A stretch of DNA of 64,000 nt from Ligustrum vulgare (taxonomy: Eukaryota > Streptophyta > Magnoliopsida > Lamiales > Oleaceae): contig OY743187.1 of NCBI GenBank assembly GCA_963555705.1, positions 8,694,133 through 8,758,132 of the forward strand, given 5' to 3'. The notes under the pieces were generated by a model, which saw only the letters and a program-made list of their open reading frames with translations, did not search any database and was not told where the DNA came from. Both the position numbers and the translations under genes were made by a program. Positions 1 through 11,200 of this stretch are shown here, piece after piece; positions within the stretch are counted from its first letter, which is position 1; every line of letters starts with the position of its first letter.

Positions 1-630
1 AAGAAGATAGAAAGTTTTCCAGAAGAATTAGAATCAAAAGAACAAATACAAAATTTTTTAGGATGTTTAAATTATGCAGAAGGATTTATTGAAAATCTAT
101 ATAAAAAAAGAGACATAAAATTCAAATTTTACTCAGGAAAATAAATACCAAATGATGGAGTGATGAAAACACCGAAATTTTCAAATCACTAAAAGAAAGA
201 ATGTAAAAATTTGTCAAAATTAAGGTTACCAGATGAAAAAGATAATCTGATAGTTAATATTGATGCCTCGGATAAGTATTGGGCAGTAATATTAAAAACA
301 GATCTTAATAAAATTTGTAGATACTCAAATTGAACGTTTAATCAAGCAGAAATAAATTATACTACTCATGAGAAAGAATTGTTAGCAATCATCAGAGGAA
401 TAAAGAAGTTTTCATTGTTTTTATTATCTAAGAAATTCATTGTTGAAACTGATAATTCTCAAGCTACAGGTTTAGCAAAAAATAAATTACCACTAGAACC
501 TCAATATAGAAGGCTCCATAGATGGCAAGCCTATTTGACATTTTATAATTTTGATATAGTTCATATTAAAGGTGTTAATAATTATCTTGCAGACTTTTTA
601 AGCAGGAATATTGAATTTGCAGATGGATAA
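1..630 (+). pseudogene. Endogenous pararetrovirus reverse transcriptase/RNase H, C-terminal part
   Basis: This is the end of a Caulimoviridae-type polymerase: the last part of the RT connection region followed by RNase H. Frame 1 is open from base 1, then breaks at stops near 142 and near 331 and shifts frame between them. It is clean from about 340 to the TAA at 628-630. RNase H landmarks are visible: an Asp in NIDASD, a Glu in THEKELLAI, an Asp in VETDNSQ and the final Asp in NNYLADFLSR, matching the four acidic positions of the family. The protease and most of the RT would lie left of the window. The gene is a decayed integrated copy, not a working virus. The stop codon overlaps the start of the next ORF. 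Assignment to Caulimoviridae rather than an LTR element rests on the downstream ORF and promoter layout. Confidence 0.75.
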
Positions 631-1707
631 TATCAAAAAATCCCTAATAGATGCCAAAAAGCGAATGAACTTCCTCATAGAGGAAGCTGAAGATATTAAG
701 CTTGGAATTGAACGACTTGCAGAAACTCTCCAAAGAAGTTTCAAGCAATTAATAGAAATCTCAACATTTCATCACAATTATACTAAAGAATTGAGCGATA
801 ACATAATTGAGATTGAATCTCAGTTTGAATCGTTAATTACCAAACAAGCTGATATCAAACAGGTTATATCAAAAATACAAACAGGTACATCTTCTGGAAG
901 CAGTGGTGGACCAACAATTTAAAGAGATGAACCAAGTCCCAAAAAAGTTGTTATAAATGAAGCCAGTCCTCGAAAAATCACAATCAATGCCAAAGATGAA
1001 CATACAAGGGTAATCAGAATTCGTGCTGAAGAAGAAGATTGTTCCCCTTTTTTACCAAAAGAAAACGAATATAAAACTACTGTTGAAGTTATATATGAAC
1101 TTCAAGAATGTGATTGCTATTACATTTCTTCTGGAGACCATGTATTCCCACGATTGATCGTTACTCAGGGAGGAGATCCCGTCATGACAAAAATGACAGC
1201 TAATTATGGATTCTTGGATCTTATCTATCTAGGAAAAGATCTGAAAGAAATCAAAAAATTTGATGATTTACTAAAAGGAGAAATTTCAAAGTTTGCTCAA
1301 GGAATACCCATATATTTAAAATTTTATTCGATCAGTCCTGAAATTGATGGAATGATATATTATCCTACTGAGCATATTATCACTATTGGGTATGTTGCTC
1401 GAAATTTTCAAATTGAAGTTGGAAAAAATACCAAGCCAGTACCAAACATTACAAGATCATGGTTTAGATCCGAAGGGTGTTGAGAATTAAAGTTCTCTAC
1501 AACATTGCCAAAAACTTGTATGAGAAAAAATTCAAATGCATATTCCAGTACAATGGATGGACCCTACTCACTAATGTAGGAAAAGAAAAGTCAACAATCT
1601 TGCAAGAATACATCAATAAATTTGATACTCATCAAATCCATGGAAGCTTTGCCACTTTGCAAGAGGCGTGCATAGCCAGGAACTGCCCCACATGCCAAAG
1701 GAATTGA
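623..1707 (+). pseudogene. Pararetrovirus ORF downstream of RT (possible inclusion-body/transactivator-type ORF)
   Basis: The ATG at 623 overlaps the RT stop in the sequence ATGGATAA, a layout typical of reinitiation between viral ORFs. The first 99 codons are charged and helical, likely coiled coil, and end in a Ser/Gly-rich linker. A TAA at 920-922 interrupts the frame, which then stays open to 1483. A frame change near 1480 is needed to reach a last open stretch (1477-1707) ending in a CPTC-type Cys pair. Several caulimovirid genera place a transactivator/viroplasmin gene directly after RT, so position suggests that role. I do not recognise a diagnostic motif. The ORF is broken by one stop and one frameshift. 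Confidence 0.5.
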
Positions 1708-1981
1708 TGGACAGGTGGAAGCCATTTGATGGATCTGCTTTACATGCCAACAGAATTGATGGACAAGTGGAAGCTGTTTAATAGATCTACTTTAATTCAA
1801 CAATGTAGAACAATGTAGGGGCCATGTCAAAACCAAAAAATGAAGGATAAGTGTCCCTATAATGTAAGGGTCATGTGATGTAATAAATAATTGAGGGACA
1901 GGTGTGTCCTTAGGTGAAAAAAACTGTGAAATTGTTAGGTCGATGATGTATGCAGTGATGTAATTGTGTCCAATATAGTAT

Positions 1982-2115
1982 TATAAATAGAGGTCTCCGG
2001 GCTAGTTGAAGGACGAAACCAACTTGAGCACTCAGTTTGTGAGAAATCCAAGAAATCTTCTGTCCTGAAAAAATTGTCATACCAATCCTGTTTCAATCTT
2101 CATATTATCAATAAA
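1982..2115 (+). promoter_or_regulatory. Pararetrovirus 35S-like core promoter and poly(A) signal
   Basis: A TATAAATA box lies at 1982-1989 and an AATAAA signal at 2110-2115, about 125 bases downstream. In caulimovirids the large intergenic region carries the pregenomic RNA promoter shortly before the polyadenylation signal, so that the transcript is terminally redundant. The site lies in the gene-free stretch between the post-RT ORF and the small leader-side ORFs, as expected. A tRNA-Met primer site could not be found with confidence; the best degenerate candidate is near 2364. Activity is not shown. Confidence 0.45.
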
Positions 2116-2441
2116 ATCCCAATTTACTTATCATATTATGATGAGTTTCTAAGTTTTTGTCTTCTAAATCCTATTTCCAAAAAGAAGATATATTATTAAG
2201 AAAACTCCATACACTCTGTTCTAAAACATTTTCCATCTAAAAAGTTATACAGTGAAGGCATCCAAGTTTAGCTAATAACCCGTGAAGGTAGGAAGCCATT
2301 GAAGGGTGTGGAACAGAAACTTATAAGCCTGAAGGTCACTAACAATAGAAGGAAAATACAAAGGTACTGAGAATAGGAAAAGATGTTAGTATTCTTAATA
2401 TATCTATTTTTACGAAATTAGGAGGAATAAGAGTTTTTAAC

Positions 2442-2795
2442 ATGAGAAAATTCAGGATTATTAAGTTTAATTATCAAAACAGTCCTTATAATGATGAATA
2501 CCATAGCATAATTGAACATTTATTCATGCATAAACAGTTTACTAGACCTAATAATGAAATAAAAAAGTTATATCATGTTTATATGCCATTTTTGTTAGTT
2601 ATCTTTCCGACATTAAAAAGAATATTAGGATTAGAAATTATAAAATCAATTATTTATTTTTGGCTTGATAGTGATAATACTAAAATAAATAATGAATTAT
2701 ATTTAGGATATGTGTTTAGTAGTGATAATGATTATGACCCTGTAATAGATTATGACAGTGATGGAAGAGATGAATCTTTCTTTACCAGTTTTTGA
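2442..2795 (+). CDS. Pararetrovirus-associated ORF of unknown function (117 aa)
   Basis: This open frame starts with an ATG at 2442, after a leader of about 330 bases downstream of the promoter. It has a basic, hydrophobic middle (VYMPFLLVIFPTLKRILG) and an acidic Asp-rich tail. It is the first ORF after the viral intergenic region. I do not recognise the family. It might be the N-terminal part of a longer viral gene, because the sequence after its stop still shows short open pieces in other frames up to 2890. Confidence 0.35.
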   Translation: MRKFRIIKFNYQNSPYNDEYHSIIEHLFMHKQFTRPNNEIKKLYHVYMPFLLVIFPTLKRILGLEIIKSIIYFWLDSDNTKINNELYLGYVFSSDNDYDPVIDYDSDGRDESFFTSF

Positions 2796-2889
2796 AAATC
2801 TTAATATCATGAATAATAGTAATTATATCATGAAAAAAATCCAGAACTAAAAGAGGTCCATATAAAGTTCAAAAGCATATCAAGAGTAA

Positions 2890-3186
2890 AAATGTATTGA
2901 ATATGAAAATGAAAATGATAAAATAGGATACCAAGAGCAACTCTACGCATCACAAGAGATATTAAAAAGTTTTAAAGAAAATTTGATAGAAAACTTTGCT
3001 AGAGGTACTGTAAGATCTATAATGATACAAGATACTCAAGATATAATTGATAAATTAGAAAAGAGAAAGAAAAGTATTTCAAAATATAATATACCATTTG
3101 AACCAATCATATATATTATGGCTGATATAGATATTATCAATTCTCAAACACTGATAGAGTTTGAAAAATTACTTGAAATTTTATAA
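2890..3186 (+). pseudogene. Pararetrovirus small helical ORF, N-terminus decayed
   Basis: The frame is open from 2890 to the stop at 3186 without an upstream ATG in frame, after a TAA at 2887-2889. The product is highly charged and helical: GYQEQLYASQEIL, then a stretch with FARGTVRSIMIQD, then DIIDKLEKRKKS. It resembles the small accessory proteins that precede coat and movement genes in this virus family, but I cannot assign a function. Lost upstream sequence suggests decay. The next ORF begins 23 bases after its stop. Confidence 0.35.
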
Positions 3187-3208
3187 ATTATTTATCTTTG
3201 TATTTATA

Positions 3209-3427
3209 ATGTCTGGATATACTATTGAAGGATTAGACAATTTGTTAGACAGGATAATGGAAAAAATAGATAACATTATACCTCAATTAATAGATATGGA
3301 TGAATCATCTGAACAATATTATATACTTTTAGAAAACCATGATCAATACATTATAGATTATTCTGATATATTACAACTTAAAATAGATTTAGAAAATAAA
3401 ATAGTAACAAATACAATCCAAACCTAA
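3209..3427 (+). CDS. Small coiled-coil ORF, copy 1 (72 aa)
   Basis: This ORF starts at ATG 3209 and encodes an acidic helical protein starting MSGYTIEGLDNLLD, with heptad-like hydrophobic spacing. It is clearly paralogous to the next ORF, sharing M-x-GYTIEGL-x-NLL at the N-terminus, a QYI core and the same length. Its TAA (3425-3427) is followed at once by the next ATG. No stops or frameshifts are present although neighbouring viral ORFs are broken. The function is unknown; small coiled-coil proteins of pararetroviruses can be virion associated. Confidence 0.45.
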   Translation: MSGYTIEGLDNLLDRIMEKIDNIIPQLIDMDESSEQYYILLENHDQYIIDYSDILQLKIDLENKIVTNTIQT

Positions 3428-3649
3428 ATGCCAGGATATACAATAGAAGGACTATATAATCTTTTAGAAAAATTAAAAGATAAAATGGAAGATATTAAAT
3501 ATCAAATGGAAAATGAAAATATATCTTTTGAAGAATATAATAAACTTTTAGAAAAATACGAACAATATATTACATATTATTGTATTTTACTAGATCAAAG
3601 AATGGACTTATACCAGAAAATTTTGTATAATAATTTACCAACCCAATAA
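3428..3649 (+). CDS. Small coiled-coil ORF, copy 2 (73 aa)
   Basis: This ORF starts directly after the stop of copy 1, with no spacer. The N-terminus MPGYTIEGLYNLLEKL matches copy 1, and the rest keeps the same charged helical pattern (EEYNKLLEKYEQYI), showing divergence after duplication. The next ATG follows three bases after its stop. The three ORFs are packed head to tail like a viral polycistronic unit. Function unknown. Confidence 0.45.
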   Translation: MPGYTIEGLYNLLEKLKDKMEDIKYQMENENISFEEYNKLLEKYEQYITYYCILLDQRMDLYQKILYNNLPTQ

Positions 3650-3652
3650 TCT

Positions 3653-4102
3653 ATGAATACTTCACAAACATCAACATCTAATAACTGTAATCATAAACTA
3701 TATTTAGAAAATAGAGAAATTTCATTTTTATCAACTATCGTTGAAAAATCTAAAAATATACATTCTGTTGGACAATCTAAACTAAAAGAGATATACGAAG
3801 ATATTGATTATGCTATCCTAAATAGAATAGAATTTAATTCTGTTGAAACAAAAAAAAATATAAATACGATTCATAAAATTATAGAAGAATACGAAGATAT
3901 AGAAGATGAAGTGTCAGAAGGAATAACGTTAGAATATATAACTAAAAAAGATCATTCTAAATCTTTTGAAAAATTACTACAATATAGAACATTTTTAGAA
4001 GAATTTAAAAGATTAAAAAATATAAATATAATTAGAAGTACTGAATTAAATCAACCTAAGTTCGGAGATATATCTTGCAAATTAAACAGTCCTTTTCATT
4101 AA
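3653..4102 (+). CDS. Pararetrovirus-associated helical ORF (149 aa)
   Basis: This is an open frame from ATG 3653 to a TAA at about 4102. The product is Lys/Glu/Ile rich and mostly predicted helical (YEDIDYAIL, IHKIIEEYEDIEDEV). It is the last open frame of the viral block; after it the sequence turns into AT-rich host DNA. No movement or coat protein is present, so the integrated fragment is partial. I do not recognise the protein. Confidence 0.4.
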   Translation: MNTSQTSTSNNCNHKLYLENREISFLSTIVEKSKNIHSVGQSKLKEIYEDIDYAILNRIEFNSVETKKNINTIHKIIEEYEDIEDEVSEGITLEYITKKDHSKSFEKLLQYRTFLEEFKRLKNINIIRSTELNQPKFGDISCKLNSPFH

Positions 4103-4873
4103 GGGTAATTTTGACATTTCAACAAATGAGTCTATTTTACTAAACTTATTACATACCAAACCCATTTAACTAAAAATCATTTTTTTTTTTTTTTTGTTCA
4201 ATTATAGTAGCAATATTTATTTTTTCCCTATATATCTTCATTTTGCACTCAACATTCACACCTAAAATTTTCATATTCTCTGTTCTCAAAAAAAAATAAA
4301 ATAAAATAAAAAAAAATTCATATTCTCCACAATTTCAACATAATTATACCTTGTTCTTAAACAAAATTGTTTCAAAATTTTTCATATTCTACACCTCTTC
4401 AATATATAAAATTATTTCTCCTTCTTAAACACAATTGTTCCAAAATTTGACAAGTAAATGGATATTGAAAGCAACATGTTTTTACCACAACTCTCGATCT
4501 ATTTTCACGGGAAGGACAGAGATTCTCTTCGATTAATTAGACATTCGAATTCTACAATACGTACGTTAAAGCAAGCGGATTTAGCGTACATCATCATAGT
4601 AATAAAAATAGAAAGGACACGAATAAGACTTGGTGGAAACAATTTACTTGTTCAAAGCAAGGGAATACCGATCTTCTAACGTAAACTTGTCTCAATTTAA
4701 GTAACATTTCGTTTATTAAATCACATAATTCATTATTTGTAATTTAAGACAACAACATAATGATCAAACTACAACTAATTTAATAAAGTTAAATAAAAAA
4801 TATTTAAGTAAGTCCACAAAGTGGTTTAAAAAAGAAAGAAAGAAAGAAAGAAAGAAAGGAGAAATAAAAACAA

Positions 4874-4929
<56 letters not shown>

Positions 4930-5342
4930 AAAGGTGATCACCCACGGGATGGTGTGTGGGTGATCACCAGCCTGCCAAACATATGCTAAAATTTGTTTTG
5001 AATCTTTCTTAAAGCAAGCAGTCAGCAATAATTGACCACTTTTAGGCGTAATTCTTAAATGTAGAGGTCCAACTTGAACAAGTCTACTACTCAAACATAT
5101 ACAGCACCTAAATTCAAAAAAATCAGATAATGTGACCAAGGGAATGAATTTGAACTAAACTTATTTTCTGAACAAATATATAAACATACATCCACTTTCA
5201 AATAAATAAATAAAATATATAAACATACATCCATTAGCAAGAACTGAATCAATAAAAGTTAATGCAACAGGTAGAACTTTAGTAACAATATGATATTAAC
5301 AGAAAAAATTAATTACTTCGAATTTTATCAATTGAGATGATA
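4103..5342. other. Gene-free spacer with tandem and simple repeats
   Basis: No supported gene is seen. Two imperfect copies of a unit of about 65 bp lie at about 4318-4380 and 4381-4448; both start TTCATATTCT and end in CAAAATTT. A GAAA tetranucleotide run is at 4833-4859 and a long TA run at 4877-4926. A 73-codon frame at 4458-4679 has no recognisable relatives and is probably chance. A hairpin follows the TA run. Confidence 0.6.
4933..4968. repeat. 13-bp perfect inverted repeat beside the TA run
   Basis: GGTGATCACCCAC at 4933-4945 is mirrored by GTGGGTGATCACC at 4956-4968, around a 10-base loop. It sits seven bases after the long TA microsatellite. It could form a stable hairpin, or be the end of a decayed inverted-repeat element. 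Confidence 0.6.
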
Positions 5343-7389
5343 TTATCGACCCGTTAAAATGATATCAGATGTGCTCCATGAAATGGAAGAGGAGAGCAGC
5401 CCTTTTCGTATATTTTCTAATGTGGGAAGTTCAGTTCCAATATTATTATGATGATAATAAGACAATCTTTCAGGTGAATGCCTATCAGTAAGCATGTCAA
5501 TTGTTACTTCTTCGGATTCCGCTCCCTGAACTTGCAGTTTCTTCAAGATTAGTCTCATTGAAGGACGTGCATTTGGATCTGGATTCGTGCACTGTAAGGC
5601 CAAGCGCAACACGTTTTCAACTTCCAGTTGGTCGAATTCTCCATTTCTCTTCAGCCTCTCATCTAATGCATTGATCAGTTCTCCTCTTTCCATTAGCCCA
5701 TAAACCCACTCAACCAGGGTTTGCTTCCCTTGTTCTATTGGTTTGCGCCGGCACGCCACCTCTAAAACCAGCACCCCGAAACCAAAAACATCAGTTTGGG
5801 CTGAAGGGCGTCCAGTACGAACCAGTTCTGGTGCCATGTATCCCAAGGTGCCTACAACTTGGGTTGTGGTAGCCAATTGCCCATGACGGTGCATTCTAGC
5901 CAAGCCAAAATCTGCCAGTTTCGCATTCATGTCCTTGTCAAGTAACACATTGCTTGCCTTAATATCTCTATGCAGCACCGTGGATTCCCACCCCTCGTGC
6001 AAATAAAAGACCCCAGAAGCTACATCTTTTAACACCATCAGCCTCTGTTCCCAATTCAGAACCATATTTCTGCCACAATCGAAAAGCCATTTATCCAAAC
6101 TTCCATTTTCCATATAATCGTATATCAAAAGTAGGCTTCTTTTCTCTGTGTTGCACCAACCTCTCAATGACACCAAATTTCTATGCTTCAATCTACCTAA
6201 ACTTGATATTTCAGCCAAGAAATCTCTCATTCCACGCTCACTTTCAAGTGAAATACGCTTCACAGCCACTTTGGTTCCTCCTGCCAATATCCCTTTAAAG
6301 ACTTGCCCATTTCCTCCACAGCCGATTATATTTTCCTTCGCGAAACCTTTTGTTGCAGAATAAATTTTTTGATAATCCATGCGATGAGGCCAGTACTCCA
6401 ATTCCCATTCTTCGAGTTCCTTTCCATTCCTTCTTTTCCTTCTCATCAAGAACGTGTAAATAGCGACCGCACATAGAGTAGCGAAAAAACTGCCCACAGT
6501 AATCCCTGCAATAAAGCCTTTGGAACGGAAAAACGAAGCCTTTGAAGCCACAAAAGATGGTAGATCTTCAGTAACTAAAGCATCACCAATGGAAAAATTG
6601 GAATTGCTAAAGCTCCATGACAGAATCCTATGACTTTCAACTAATGCTCCAGTGGCTGCACAAAATCCAACATACATTTGATCCAGCAAAACATCTGATA
6701 TGTCTACTGGATAATCAATCAACGGCCTAATAGGCTTGTCCATACCTGCTGGTGCCATAGTAACATTTACTCGAGAATCCATATAATTGATCCAAACTTG
6801 ATAGTTCTCTCCATTGTTCAAACTCAACGGGCGAAATTCCAACCTACTCATTATCATAATCTTCATCATTTCCAACCCAGTACCCAACCTCTTGCATTTC
6901 TTCAGAAGTGAGAGAATTCATGTTGATACCAACATGATTATCATTAAGATCGTTGAATTCTTGATTCTTGAACACATCAAACTTGATGGCAAAGACATGG
7001 TTGTTTGAGTTACCATTATTCGTGAAGTTTAACAGGCCAAGGTGCTGAGCTGAATTTGTGCCATTTATGCCAGTCGAGGGAGTGAAAAGGAAGGCAAAGC
7101 CGTGTCCAGGGAGGCGGTTAGGATACGGAGAGATGGAGAAAATGAAAGAAGTTGAGAAATGGAGGAGTTGAGATGAGTTTGGAGGTCTAGTCGGGATTGA
7201 TTGAGGATAAAGAGCTCTTCCAATTGAGAAGTTCGTATCAGTTGTAAGAGTGAGAATTGATGATTCAATGGTGGCATTCCCATAGAGATTAACAGAGGAG
7301 GAATTGAAAGAATTGAAAATAAATTCAAGGGAAGAGATGTATTGGAAGAGAGAGAAGTAGATGAGGAGAGAGAGACCTTTGAAATCCAT
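5343..7389 (-). pseudogene. L-type lectin-domain receptor-like kinase, frameshifted
   Basis: This encodes a plasma-membrane receptor kinase of the L-type LecRK family, closest by motif to clade VII. The start ATG is at 7389, followed by a signal peptide (LSLLIYFSLFQYISS) and a legume-lectin domain (FNSFNSSS..., HGFAFLFTPSTG, FAIKFDVFKN). A single membrane span (GFIAGITVGSFFATLCAVAI) and an Arg/Lys stop-transfer follow. The kinase keeps GCGGNGQVFKG, the VAVK lysine, HRDIKASN, DFGLAR and APE, so the catalytic site is complete. The lectin domain is split: the first frame ends at a TAG near 6844, and the second frame, overlapping from 6887, continues with FRPLSLNNGENYQVW. Total length is 2047 bases, one over a multiple of three, so one extra base near 6846-6855 explains it. 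Without it the protein would be about 681 aa, normal for the family, and uninterrupted by introns. It may be a real pseudogene or a sequencing error. Confidence 0.88.
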
Positions 7390-8255
7390 TGTAGATTTTC
7401 AGATTTTTTTTTTCTTGGTTGGTTAACGTTGTTAAGGACAATATGATATCTGCAAATGGGAAGAAAACCATAATTTGTGGGAATATATTTGTTAAAGCCC
7501 ACAAAAGTTGACAGTTTGACATACGATTGAAAAGTCAGAAGGATTCAATTTGCATCTTTGAATTTCTTGATCACTGTATGAAGATGGAGACATTCTCACA
7601 TTGTGTGCTATTGTGCTCCATTGAAAGGATCAGTTTGTTTTTATACTTTAGAAATTTTATGTTGTCCAAGCACTTGTCCTCCCTATTGGGGGGGTGGGGG
7701 TGGGGGGTGGTGTCAGGTGAGGCACATCGGGAGTTCAACTAGTATAAGGTAATAATAAGCTGTATTTTAACATTAAACTTTGTAAATAATTATATTTCAA
7801 TAACAATATTCAACTTGAATTTTCCTCAACAGATTTCCAATTTTATTTATTTATTAGCAAAGACATTCATACATTATTAGTGAGTTATTAGGCTCCACTT
7901 AGGAAGGTCGGTGAGGGTTAAGATTCTCACTATGTATATATATAATAATATTAATAAAAAATATAGGGAAGGAGGGAGGGCATAAACTCAACATATTTCC
8001 AAGTTACTTTACAGAAACCCCATAAATTCGAAAGCTACTTCTCCAGAAATTTAAATACAAACAAGATGTGAAGATTTATTTAGATGCATTTCAGAACATT
8101 TTCTAAACAATTGTGCAGCAAAAAAATTCAATTAATATGATGACATTATACACCTGTATAAGTGGTATAAGTTCAATGACCTGCCCTAAACAATCAAAAC
8201 CAACATAACGATGCAATCACATTTCTCTTCCTTTTCATCTGAAAAATTTGTATCT
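7390..8255. other. Spacer between receptor kinase and mannanase
   Basis: No gene is supported. It should contain the kinase promoter and the mannanase 3' region, both genes being on the minus strand. A guanine-rich run on the plus strand at about 7687-7711 (groups of three to seven G) could form a G-quadruplex. The rest is AT-rich. Confidence 0.5.
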
Positions 8256-11200
8256 TTACCATCTTTTGCTGCACAATTTGTTCAAATGTTCCTTTTGTGA
8301 AGGAAGAACTCCTTGAACTCTTGCCAGCCGACAAGACTGTTCCGAAAACAGTTTATATGTTGAAGGACTCTTCCACGGAACAATCCCAAAATCATCGTTG
8401 AACTCTTCCATCCCTTCAACCCAGAACTGCCAGACTAAAGTTCCAGCACCAGATTTGTTTCGTTTTGCAGACTTGTATATGATATTGAGAATAACTTCGT
8501 AGAATTTGTCTCGTTGAGAAGGGTTGAATCCTTTGTTCTCGGTAGACAATCCAAATTCAGTGAACATTACCGGCCTTTTCAGTTCTCTGTCGCCATCTTC
8601 AATGTGTGAAAGCACCCACTTGGAGACAAATTTTAGTTGGTATCCAAAATCTTGATTATGAGACCTACCAAGAGAAAGAGGTTTTACATTTAGTTTGATT
8701 ATTCCAAAAGTAGAAGAATGCAACAGATCATGTTTGACTAGGCATAAAAGTAACTTAAAACTTAATTTCAAGTAAATCTTTGTTTTTCAAACATGTTAGC
8801 ACATGTTGCTTTGCTTTTGTAACAGCAAGTTTGGGAATATTTCAGAATAATGAACTTAAGTTCAGCTTTGACCATAGATATAATTAATTCATTCACTAAA
8901 AACTAAAAGAACAATCACAACCATTTGGCATTGAAATCAAAGAGAAAAATAACTTGCTTCTTCCTTCTTGCTAAAATTTCCAGAAGTAAAATGGTAGTAA
9001 AAGCAACTAATTACAGAAACATAGTTACTAATAAATACAAACTTTACTTTTTCAGTATCAGTGTGCTATTCTTCAATGTCCTCCTTTTATGTTTTATTTT
9101 GTTTGTCCGTCTTCCAAAATTGAATCTCTGAGTGTAAAAGATATTATGATATCAGAATTATTATATAAGCTCGATAGAGCACAAAGTCGAGCGAACGGAG
9201 TAGATTACGCAGTAACAAATAGTATGATTGGAAAATCAAGCCTCGTTTTGGTAAATACGTTTATAAAAAAATTTATAAACAACAACATATTCCCCAAACC
9301 ACTTTTTAACCACATACATTTTTCCGAACCACTTTTCAACCATATATTTTTACATCGAAAACAGCAAATTCTTTGTTTATAAACAAAAAAAAGTTGTCAA
9401 ACAAAGGCTAATAGACAATCAGCTCACCAGTGATCAGGGTATATATGAACTGATGCAAAATCAACAGTAGAGATCTTTGAGTTGCGAATGAAATCAGATC
9501 CGAGATCAGCTGCCCAGAACTCTGGATTAACAGTTGACCTTTTGGGATTTTTTGGACCATAAAATCCTTCAAGGCCCACAGTCAGTAAATGTTTATCATC
9601 AATTAATTTGATAAAAGTAGACATTTCTTCGATCCAATCCTGCAATGTTACCAAATACATACACATCAAGGAAAGATTAAAATAATAATAAAAGAGAGAG
9701 AGAGAGATAGAGAGAGAGGGAAGAAACCTCCTCCTCCATTCAAGCAAATAATAAAGCTAGTTGAACAGACAGAGAAACCAAAATGATCTGGAGTTTTATT
9801 TGATAGTTAAGAGTATCTGAACATTATTCATAAATAGACATTTAAACAGTGTTCCTCCATTGAAAAATTAATAGAGACAGGCTATCTGCAAAATGAGAGC
9901 TTAGAAAAGAGTTACGTGTTGAAAAATTGGGTTCGGAGGCTGTAATTTTATATGACGAAGAAGAGACACCACAAAATACATATTACCATTCTCATTCTCA
10001 TACTTGTAGCTACAGCATCGCCTATCTTACCAATATTGGTTTTTAAAGTAAAACACAAAAGTTAAAGTTGATTAGTTATTGATGAAATTAACATTGTCTT
10101 GAACACAGTTTCAAATACAAAGTTGTATTTATTTGATTTCCAAAAGGTAAAAGTAAAACAAAGTTAAAGGAAGATCAAAATCTAATCCTCAAAGATCTTA
10201 ATGTTCCTCGTATACATACATGGGCTGTAATGGGGTAGTAAGTTTGTGAGTTACTTGGAGTGTGTCACCAGAAGCATCACTCATACAGCGGGGTTCGTTA
10301 ATCAATTCCCACGCAAAGATTGTTGGATCATCCCTGTACTGAATTCCAGTGTACGTGTTCCTCCTTGTTAGCACCGTCTGCCAAATAAGATGTTTCCAAA
10401 CCAATTAAATTATTTCAAGAAAGAGACTGTTTTTTCTGCTCTTTGAAGTTTGAAGTCACATTTTACTTATGGTTAAAAAGAACACAAGGAAATCAAGAAT
10501 TATTCTCTTTCCTTTTTCTTTTTGATTCCCATATGAAAAGAGAAAAATGGAGGAAAAGCAACAATAGTTTTTTCTCTTTTCTTCCAGAACTTCCGTCGTC
10601 GTTTTCTTTCCTCGTGAAATTAAACAAAGCTGCACTATTAATTCCAGCATCACATCTTCCAATGCTCAATTATCATGCTGATCATGCAAATGTAATGAGG
10701 TAAAGTTCAAGTTCATGCAAGAGCAATGGTATTAGCATGGAATTTTTAAACAACTCTAATGAATTTTAATCAACTTATTTCCATGTCATCAATATTTTGT
10801 AAGCCTGTATAAAGTGCCAATTTAAAACAGGCCAACAAATAAACCCTTATTGCCAAATTGGAAAACTTAGTTTGGCTCACCTGGTAATTCTATGATGATG
10901 AAGCATGTACATGTTGTATAATTTAGTATGTGGATCTTCAATGTCTTCCAAATATGAAGCCAATGGTATATCAGGATCTTCAATGTCTTCCAAATATGAA
11001 GCCAATGGTATATCACAATAAATGTTTAAAAAGTACATAAGATTGAGTATGTTGATAAGGGTAGTTTTTGGAGAGAATGGTTGGATTTGAACTCCAAGAT
11101 GATGGAAATGGACTTGGGAAATTCAGCTCGAGAAACTGGTTACTGATCAAGCGAACATTGTACTTTCAAATCTTCTACAACTTGTGGCATTCGAGAGCAA

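Noticed and set aside
2364..2376. Degenerate tRNA-Met primer site of the pararetrovirus
   Set aside because: The match to TGGTATCAGAGC is too poor to call.
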